DNA of 64,000 nt from Eubacterium sp. ER2 (GTDB lineage: Bacteria > Bacillota > Clostridia > Lachnospirales > Lachnospiraceae). Made by a program: the position numbers and the translations under genes. The stretch lies in NCBI RefSeq assembly GCF_000765215.1, contig NZ_JPJE01000019.1, positions 1 through 64,000 of the forward strand. The letters are read 5' to 3'. The notes beneath the pieces were generated by a model. The model was not told the DNA's origin, ran no database searches, and saw only the letters and a program-made list of their open reading frames with translations. Shown here piece after piece: positions 59,457 to 64,000 of this stretch (position 1 is the stretch's first letter; each line of letters opens with the position of its first letter).

Positions 59457-60143
59457 CTATCCCTGTTCCTTTGCGCCCTCTGTCACAGCCAGAGGAAGCC
59501 ACTCATTTGCCAGGCATACGGTGTACAGAGCGATGCCCAGGGGCAGCAGGGCGCACCAGATGCTCCTTGGCCCGATGAGCGACCTGGCGGCAAAGGAGCA
59601 GGCCACACCCACATGGAAAGAGAGCAGAGTACATCCGAAGAACTTTGCCTTTACCGTGTGGGTTTTATCTTTATTTAAGAAGACTTCCGTGACAGCCATT
59701 GTGAACTGTTTCAGGTTGTTGGTGGAAAATAAAGTGGAGCTGGCAAAGCCCTTTGCCCCCTTAAAGCTGTTCCACTGGAAGGCGGTGGCGAAGAAGAAGG
59801 GGTAGAGAGCCAGAACCGGGTGGATGTCCATGGGAAAAAGTCCGATAAGGACTGCTGCGGCCCCGTCCAGGAAAATGCTGGCCACCTGAAGGTTGATGGA
59901 GCTGTGTCTGGGAAGCCATACTGTCAGGGCGATGGCAGCCATAAAGAGGAGCACGCCGCCCAGCCGCAGACAGGCGTCCGCGAAATCATGGCCGAGAAGG
60001 TCGGTCACAAAGTAGATCATATTGGCAGTCTGGGCATTTCCGAAGAGGTCGCAGAAGCTCAGGATCGCATAGACCCCGAAAAAACCGCCTACAAAGGCCA
60101 TCATATAATGAAGGGGAGTTTCATATTTTTTCTTGTTTTCCAT
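59457..60143 (-). CDS. YoaK (DUF1275) family membrane protein
   Basis: Integral membrane protein of 228 residues with about six helices. It has the family signature CDLFGNAQTANMIYF in the first third and AFQWNSFKGAKGFASSTLFSTNN in the middle. YoaK/DUF1275 proteins are widespread and their function is unknown. It diverges from a LysR regulator, the usual layout of a regulator and its target. An extended -10 (TGCTATAAT, 60211-60203 on the minus strand) is a likely promoter. Confidence 0.88.
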   Translation of the reverse strand: MENKKKYETPLHYMMAFVGGFFGVYAILSFCDLFGNAQTANMIYFVTDLLGHDFADACLRLGGVLLFMAAIALTVWLPRHSSINLQVASIFLDGAAAVLIGLFPMDIHPVLALYPFFFATAFQWNSFKGAKGFASSTLFSTNNLKQFTMAVTEVFLNKDKTHTVKAKFFGCTLLSFHVGVACSFAARSLIGPRSIWCALLPLGIALYTVCLANEWLPLAVTEGAKEQG

Positions 60144-60202
60144 CTGTGTTCACCATTTGAATAAAGATTTTCTAAAATGCGGTGTAAACCGCTGTCCTGT
60201 GT

Positions 60203-60208
60203 ATTATA
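60203..60208 (-). promoter_or_regulatory. Extended -10 promoter of yoaK
   Basis: Minus strand TATAAT preceded by TGC; the -35 box is poor. A short gcggt-gtaa-accgc hairpin (60179-60192) lies in the leader. Confidence 0.45.
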
Positions 60209-60311
60209 GCATATTGCATACATATATAAAAATACATATAATATATGAATAAACATATAAAAAAAGTATGGGAAAGGTGCGGCCCGTTTGGCAGGGAGAA
60301 AGGAGAGGCAG

Positions 60312-61202
60312 ATGGATATAAAGTCTTTGAAGTATTACCTTGCGGTGGTGCAGGAGGGAAATATTACCCAGGCGGCAAAAAAGCTGTGCATCGCCCAGCC
60401 GCCTCTGAGCAGGCAGATCCGGCTTCTGGAGGAGGAGCTGGGTGTCACTTTGTTTCTGCGTGGAAAAAAAGAGATACAGCTGACAGAGGAGGGGAGGTTC
60501 CTCAAGCAGCAGGCAGAGGAGATCATAGAGCTCATGGAGAAGACGAAGGAGCAGCTCGGGAAATTTGGCGGCACCGTCCACGGACTTGTCTCCGTGGCGG
60601 CGGCGGAGTCCTTCGGCATTGGGCTTCTGTCGGAGATGGTGGAGGCGTTCCACAGGGAATATCCCCAGGTGCATTTCCAGATCTGGTGCGGAAACAGCGA
60701 CGAGGTCCGGGACAAGCTGGAGCGGGGCCTTGCGGATGTGGGGATCGTGAGGGCGCCGGTCTATATGGAGCAGTGCGAGCAGATTTTTCTGCGGAGCGAG
60801 CCCTGGGTGGCGGCCATGAGCCGGAACCATCCTCTGGCCGGGGAGGCAGGGGACGAGGTGCGCCTGGAGCGGCTCGGCGGAGAGACGCTGATGGTCCCTG
60901 TCCGGGCCTCCCTCCAGGAGGAGATCAACCACTGGTTCAACGAGATTGCCCAGGACAGGGAGATCCTCTGCTACTACAATTCCTCCGCCTCCATGCTGCC
61001 CATGGTGGAGCGGGGCATGGGCATTGCCATCTGCCCCGGCTCCGCCCGGTATTTTACAGGGGGCGATGGGATCGTGTACAAGACCATTGTGGAGCCCAGG
61101 AAGGAGTCCCGGCTCTATATGGTGAAGCGCCGATACCAGATGCTTCCCCAGGCCGCCGGGGCCTTCTGGGATTTTGTCTGCTCTACTTTCCCGCCTGCTT
61201 GA
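60312..61202 (+). CDS. LysR-family transcriptional regulator
   Basis: Regulator of 296 residues. The N-terminal winged helix (residues about 1-60) reads MDIKSLKYYLAVVQEGNITQ, with the recognition region AAKKLCIAQPPLSRQIRLLE. A linker helix and a two-lobe periplasmic-binding-type domain follow. It diverges from yoaK and probably controls it. ATG 60312 follows aaaggag; the frame is open from 60288. Its 3' end overlaps the convergent holin-like gene by 20 bases. Confidence 0.93.
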   Translation: MDIKSLKYYLAVVQEGNITQAAKKLCIAQPPLSRQIRLLEEELGVTLFLRGKKEIQLTEEGRFLKQQAEEIIELMEKTKEQLGKFGGTVHGLVSVAAAESFGIGLLSEMVEAFHREYPQVHFQIWCGNSDEVRDKLERGLADVGIVRAPVYMEQCEQIFLRSEPWVAAMSRNHPLAGEAGDEVRLERLGGETLMVPVRASLQEEINHWFNEIAQDREILCYYNSSASMLPMVERGMGIAICPGSARYFTGGDGIVYKTIVEPRKESRLYMVKRRYQMLPQAAGAFWDFVCSTFPPA

Positions 61203-61470
61203 TGATCTGATTGACGTAGGTGGAAAGCCCCGCTACCAGCACGCCCTGGACAATGGCAGTAAATGCGGCCATGGCGATCTCCGGTCCGGTGCGCAGAGGG
61301 CTTGTGGCCAGGACCCAAACGGCGCACAGAGCGATGCCAAGCCCGCCTAGAATGAGGGGGATATACTTGTCTTTGACGGTCTGCGCCTGTTTGAGCCAGA
61401 TGCCGATGAAATACAGGATGACAGATACTATGAGAAGCTCCGGTTTGATATATTGAACGATCTGTTCCAT
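61183..61470 (-). CDS. Phage-holin-family small membrane protein
   Basis: Protein of 95 residues with three hydrophobic segments (about 8-24, 34-53 and 62-82) and a basic C-terminus, in the pattern of Firmicute phage holins (IVQYIKPELLIVSVILYFIG; then AAFTAIVQGVLVAGLSTYVNQI). No lysin or other phage gene lies nearby, so it may be a domesticated holin or a remnant. ATG 61470 with ggaggtaa upstream is preferred to the frame start at 61506. Confidence 0.72.
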   Translation of the reverse strand: MEQIVQYIKPELLIVSVILYFIGIWLKQAQTVKDKYIPLILGGLGIALCAVWVLATSPLRTGPEIAMAAFTAIVQGVLVAGLSTYVNQIIKQAGK

Positions 61471-61634
61471 GAGATTACCTCCGCTGTTTTTTTGAGGCGG
61501 TTGCATGTCGCCGCTGCTTTAATCTATGCGGAGGACTGCCGGAATGTGCGAGGGGCAGAACAAGGCGGCTCAAAACCGGCTGCCAGATAGTCATGGATGA
61601 TCGTAGATATAAAGTGGGAAAATAAAGAAAATAT

Positions 61635-61676
61635 AAAAAACGGAACTGCCGGTCTGATACCGGAGCTCCGTTTTTT
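61635..61676. terminator. Bidirectional terminator between tRNA-Ala and the holin-like gene
   Basis: Outer arms 61635-61644 (aaaaaacgga) and 61667-61676 (tccgtttttt) and inner arms 61649-61653/61659-61663. T runs on both strands; it ends the tRNA transcript on the minus strand. Confidence 0.88.
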
Positions 61677-61680
61677 GTCC

Positions 61681-61753
61681 TGGAGCATACGGGATTCGAA
61701 CCCGTGGCCTCCACAATGCGAATGTGGCGCGCTCCCAACTGCGCTAATGCCCC
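61681..61753 (-). tRNA. tRNA-Ala, anticodon CGC
   Basis: A 73-base cloverleaf on the minus strand. The acceptor stem is GGGGCAT/ATGCTCC with the G3-U70 wobble pair that identifies alanine tRNA, the D arm is GCGCAGTTGGGAGCGC, the anticodon loop is TTCGCAT (anticodon CGC, codon GCG), the T arm is CGGGTTCGAATCCCG, and the discriminator is A. CCA is not encoded. Confidence 0.96.
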
Positions 61754-61761
61754 ATAAGGAA

Positions 61762-61789
61762 ATTATACCACTTCAGGGGAAGAAATCAA
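61762..61789 (-). promoter_or_regulatory. Promoter of tRNA-Ala
   Basis: Minus strand: TTGATT (61789-61784), 16-bp spacer, TATAAT (61767-61762), with an extended -10 TG. Confidence 0.75.
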
Positions 61790-61891
61790 GATGAATTTAT
61801 GATAGAATACTTCTGTCAATATTTAAGCGGAAGATGGCAGGCCGGCAGATGAGGGCCGGCGCTGCGGGAAGAAAAGGAGATGGACAGGCAT

Positions 61892-62401
61892 ATGAAGAGG
61901 AATATGGATTTGGATAAAATACAGGCGCTGAAGGAGAAGATGGTGGAATTTTACAGGGGATGCCCGGAGCAGATCCAGCATTTCCTGAAGGTGTACGCAT
62001 TTGCGGAGATGATCGGTGAGGCGGAGGGACTGGATGAACACACCTTGTTTCTTTTGAAATCCACGGCTCTTGTGCACGACATAGGCATCCGCCCGGCAAA
62101 GGAAAAGTACGGGTACTCCAACGGAAAGCTGCAGGAGCAGGAGGGGCCGGCTGAGGCCGGGAGGCTGCTGGACGAACTGGGCTACGGGGAGGCGGACCGG
62201 GAGCGGATCTGCTATCTGGTGGGACATCACCACACCTACACAGGGGTGGACGGCGCGGATTACCGGATCCTTCTGGAGGCGGATTTCCTGGTCAACGGCT
62301 ACGAGGAGAAAATGTCCCGGGAGGCCCTCACACACGGTCTTTCCGCCGTTTTTGAGACGGAGACGGGGAAGAGACTTCTAAAGACTATGTTTGACGTGTA
62401 A
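61892..62401 (+). CDS. HD-domain phosphohydrolase
   Basis: Soluble metal-dependent phosphohydrolase of 169 residues. The HD-domain metal ligands are His in QHFLKVYAFAEM, His-Asp in LVHDIGI and the VGHHHTYTGVDG motif further on, all conserved. The substrate could be a nucleotide or a cyclic or phosphorylated metabolite. ATG 61880 is in frame but touches the ribosome site aaggag; ATG 61892 is 12 bases away. The choice is not certain. Confidence 0.82.
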   Translation: MKRNMDLDKIQALKEKMVEFYRGCPEQIQHFLKVYAFAEMIGEAEGLDEHTLFLLKSTALVHDIGIRPAKEKYGYSNGKLQEQEGPAEAGRLLDELGYGEADRERICYLVGHHHTYTGVDGADYRILLEADFLVNGYEEKMSREALTHGLSAVFETETGKRLLKTMFDV

Positions 62402-62407
62402 AATCCA

Positions 62408-62436
62408 TTGCATTTTCTGTGAAAAAATAATATAAT
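62408..62436 (+). promoter_or_regulatory. Promoter of the carbamate kinase gene
   Basis: TTGCAT at 62408-62413, 17-bp spacer, TATAAT at 62431-62436. Confidence 0.75.
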
Positions 62437-62510
62437 TTCCTTATATTTACTACAAAAGACAGACAAAACAGAGGTCTGAAAAGTCATAGAGGCGTAAAGG
62501 AGAAAGAGCG

Positions 62511-63440
62511 ATGAAAAAAAGAGTAGTAGTTGCATTAGGACACAGAGCGCTGGGGATCACGCTGCCGGAGCAGAAGGAGGCCGTGAGGAGGACGGCGGTA
62601 TCCATCGCGGATCTGATCGAGGAGGGATACCAGGTAGCCATCACCCACAGCAACGCACCCCAGGTGGGGATGATCCACACAGCTATGAATGAGTTTGGGA
62701 AGGTGCACCAGGATTACACGCCGGCTCCCATGTCTGTGTGCTCAGCCATGAGCCAGGGGTATATCGGATATGACCTTCAGAACGCGATCCGGGAGGCGCT
62801 CCTGAACAGGGGCATTTACCGTACCGTCAGCACCATACTGACGCAGGTGACAGTAGATCCCTACGACGAGGCCTTCTACACGCCCACCAAGGTGCTGGGC
62901 CGCTACATGACAGCCGAGGAGGCGAACGAGGAGCGCAAGAAGGGGAACTATGTGATCGAGGAGCCGGGAAAGGGCTTCCGCCGCGTAGTCTCTGCCCCCA
63001 ACCCGGTGAGCATTGTGGAGATCGACGCCATCAAGGCGTTGATAGGCGCGGATCAGGTAGTCATTGCCTGCGGAGGCGGCGGCATCCCTGTCATGGAGCA
63101 GGATCACCGCCTGAAGGGCGCCAGCGCGGTCATTGAGAAGGACCTGACAGCCGGAAAGATGGCAGAGGAGATCGACGCGGACGAGCTGATCATCCTGACA
63201 AGCGTGGAGAAGGTGCGCATCAACATGAACACCCCTCAGGAGTCCGAGCTGGGAGAGATCTCCCTTGCTGAGGCCAAGCAGTACATGGAGGAGGGGCACT
63301 TCGGCGTGTACAACATGCTTCCCAAGTTCAAGGCCTCAGTGGAGTTCATTGAGAAGAGAGAGGGGAGAAGCGCCCTCATCACTTCCTTTGACAAGCTGAA
63401 GGACGGACTCAAGGGAAAGACCGGCACAATCATCCGGTAA
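62511..63440 (+). CDS. arcC: Carbamate kinase-family protein (ArcC-like)
   Basis: Amino-acid-kinase-fold enzyme of 309 residues that would make ATP from carbamoyl phosphate and ADP. The core motifs are recognisable, but differ from textbook ArcC: the first glycine loop is ALGHRALG where GGNALG is usual, and the second is THSNAPQVGM where THGNGPQVG is usual. CGGGGIPV and the C-terminal CKAKDMGPK-like region (FGVYNMLPKFKAS, with GPK replaced) are also divergent. No arginine deiminase or ornithine carbamoyltransferase gene is adjacent. It could be a functional variant or a related kinase. Confidence 0.82.
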   Translation: MKKRVVVALGHRALGITLPEQKEAVRRTAVSIADLIEEGYQVAITHSNAPQVGMIHTAMNEFGKVHQDYTPAPMSVCSAMSQGYIGYDLQNAIREALLNRGIYRTVSTILTQVTVDPYDEAFYTPTKVLGRYMTAEEANEERKKGNYVIEEPGKGFRRVVSAPNPVSIVEIDAIKALIGADQVVIACGGGGIPVMEQDHRLKGASAVIEKDLTAGKMAEEIDADELIILTSVEKVRINMNTPQESELGEISLAEAKQYMEEGHFGVYNMLPKFKASVEFIEKREGRSALITSFDKLKDGLKGKTGTIIR

Positions 63441-63466
63441 GAAAAAAGCAGTATATCGATCTATTG

Positions 63467-63501
63467 ATCCCGGCCGCGCAAGAACCGCGGCCGGGATTTT
63501 T
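63467..63501 (+). terminator. Terminator of the carbamate kinase gene
   Basis: Perfect 12-bp GC-rich stem (63467-63478 with 63486-63497) followed by tttttc. Confidence 0.92.
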
Positions 63502-63533
63502 CTATGCAAGAAGTGTGTTAAAAATGTAACAGG

Positions 63534-63564
63534 AGACGTAACACTTTTTAAAAGTATTACGTCT
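63534..63564. repeat. Inverted repeat upstream of the XRE gene
   Basis: agacgtaa (63534-63541) and ttacgtct (63557-63564) with a 15-bp AT-rich middle that pairs further (act/agt). Candidate operator upstream of the -35 box. Confidence 0.5.
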
Positions 63565-63588
63565 GAAATGAACAATTGTAAAACACAC

Positions 63589-63617
63589 TTGACATTTCAT
63601 GTAAAGCCAACTATACT
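63589..63617 (+). promoter_or_regulatory. Promoter of the XRE-membrane protein unit
   Basis: TTGACA at 63589-63594, 17-bp spacer, TATACT at 63612-63617. Confidence 0.82.
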
Positions 63618-63639
63618 GAAAATGTAAAGTAAACTATAC
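63599..63639 (+). repeat. Direct repeats across the XRE promoter
   Basis: An 18-base sequence (atgtaaagccaactatac, 63599-63616) recurs at 63622-63639 with 2 mismatches, a 23-bp period. The first copy contains most of the -10 box; the second lies just after the start of transcription. A likely binding array for the XRE product. Confidence 0.6.
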
Positions 63640-63663
63640 GATTGTGAAGGGGATGTCGAGCCT

Positions 63664-63876
63664 ATGAAGACCCGGATTCAGGAGCTGCGCAGGAAATACA
63701 AGCTCTCCCAAGAGGAGCTTGCCCTGGCGGTGGGGGTCACCCGGCAGACGATCATTTCGCTGGAGAAGGAGAAGTACACGGCTTCCCTTGTGCTGGCCCA
63801 CAAGATCGCCAGATATTTCGGGGTGACCATTGAGGATGTATTTGATTTTTCAGAAGTGGACGAGGAGGAGATGTGA
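63664..63876 (+). CDS. Small XRE-family transcriptional regulator
   Basis: Protein of 70 residues that is almost only a Cro/CI-type helix-turn-helix ([20 protein letters not shown], then [19 protein letters not shown], and [17 protein letters not shown]). This YozG/HTH_3-type compact regulator is often encoded ahead of a small membrane protein in Clostridia, as here. The stop codon is one base before the next start. The repeats across its promoter suggest autoregulation. Confidence 0.93.
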   Translation: MKTRIQELRRKYKLSQEELALAVGVTRQTIISLEKEKYTASLVLAHKIARYFGVTIEDVFDFSEVDEEEM

Positions 63877-63877
63877 G

Positions 63878-64000
63878 ATGAAGGAGTACAGAGCAAAGCT
63901 GAAGAGACAGATCATCTGGATGATCGTCGGTATCATTTTTTCCTGCATGATCATTGTGATCTGCTGCGTCAGCGCCATGCGGCTGGGGGCGGATGAGCAT
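63878..64000 (+). CDS. Membrane protein, truncated by the window edge
   Basis: Only the first 41 residues are present, with no stop codon. A basic start (MKEYRAKLKRQ) is followed by one hydrophobic segment (IIWMIVGIIFSCMIIVICC), so it begins with a membrane helix. It is one base after the XRE stop, with gaggaggag upstream, and is clearly co-transcribed. The family cannot be named. Confidence 0.65.
   Translation, partial: MKEYRAKLKRQIIWMIVGIIFSCMIIVICCVSAMRLGADEH

Noticed and set aside
1-64000. CRISPR arrays, insertion sequences, rRNA genes
   Set aside because: No regularly spaced repeats, transposase motifs or rRNA sequence were seen on reading both strands.

Overview
The window looks like a chromosomal segment of a strictly anaerobic, low-to-mid-GC Firmicute of the Clostridia, most likely a gut Lachnospiraceae-type organism. 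The reasons are a bifunctional AdhE, the [FeFe]-hydrogenase maturases HydE/HydG/HydF, a class III (anaerobic) ribonucleotide reductase, a bacteriohemerythrin, consensus TTGACA-17-TATAAT promoters and strong AGGAGG ribosome binding sites. Species cannot be fixed from the sequence alone. No rRNA, CRISPR array, insertion sequence or integrase was seen; there is one tRNA (Ala, anticodon CGC).

Layout. 1-17.2 kb: adhE; a 3D-domain cell-wall protein; a DUF1444-like/HAD/uppP run; a polar amino-acid ABC transporter; a HAD phosphatase followed by an SfsA-MutY fusion; then a leftward block (DUF4230, hemerythrin, PAP2, glycerophosphodiesterase, lipid kinase) and a rightward pair of membrane proteins including a CPBP protease. 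17.2-38.3 kb: an AT-richer block with a DeoR and an XRE regulator on the left and an 18-gene, tightly packed rightward operon for carbohydrate/polyol catabolism, closed by a 17-bp terminator. It encodes a polyol-type ABC transporter (SmoE-like binding protein, two permeases, MsmX/UgpC ATPase), three zinc-type MDR dehydrogenases, one SDR dehydrogenase, a true L-fucose/D-arabinose isomerase and a second fucose-isomerase-like protein, two rhamnulokinase-type FGGY kinases, a PfkB kinase, two class II (fuculose-type) aldolases, DhaK and DhaL, and a class II ketose-bisphosphate aldolase. 38.3-42.5 kb: hydE-hydG-hydF. 42.5-51.3 kb: an Atg22/UMF1-type MFS transporter, an aminotransferase plus Lrp regulator, nrdG and nrdD (with NrdR boxes and a C-terminal glutaredoxin domain), glutamate dehydrogenase and a second Lrp regulator. 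51.3-64 kb: an Rrf2 regulator diverging from a flavodoxin-ferredoxin fusion, GNAT, TetR, tex-merR, an esterase-citrate-transporter-like pair, YoaK, LysR, a lone holin-like protein, tRNA-Ala, an HD hydrolase, a carbamate kinase, and an XRE regulator with a truncated membrane protein at the right edge.

The best candidate for something not yet described is the 17.2-38.3 kb catabolic block: a polyol-like transporter is joined to two parallel isomerase/kinase/aldolase sets and a DhaKL kinase with no DhaM in the window, so it could convert more than one unusual sugar or alditol to DHAP and short aldehydes. The substrate is not decidable from sequence. Other points worth checking are the SfsA-MutY fusion, a possible attenuator in the hydE leader, a promoter-terminator unit ahead of the second lrp gene, and paired operators at the Rrf2-controlled promoter.

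Method limits: everything here was read by eye. Promoters and hairpins are matches to consensus and complementary arms, not computed predictions, and family names come from recognised motifs, not from database searches.
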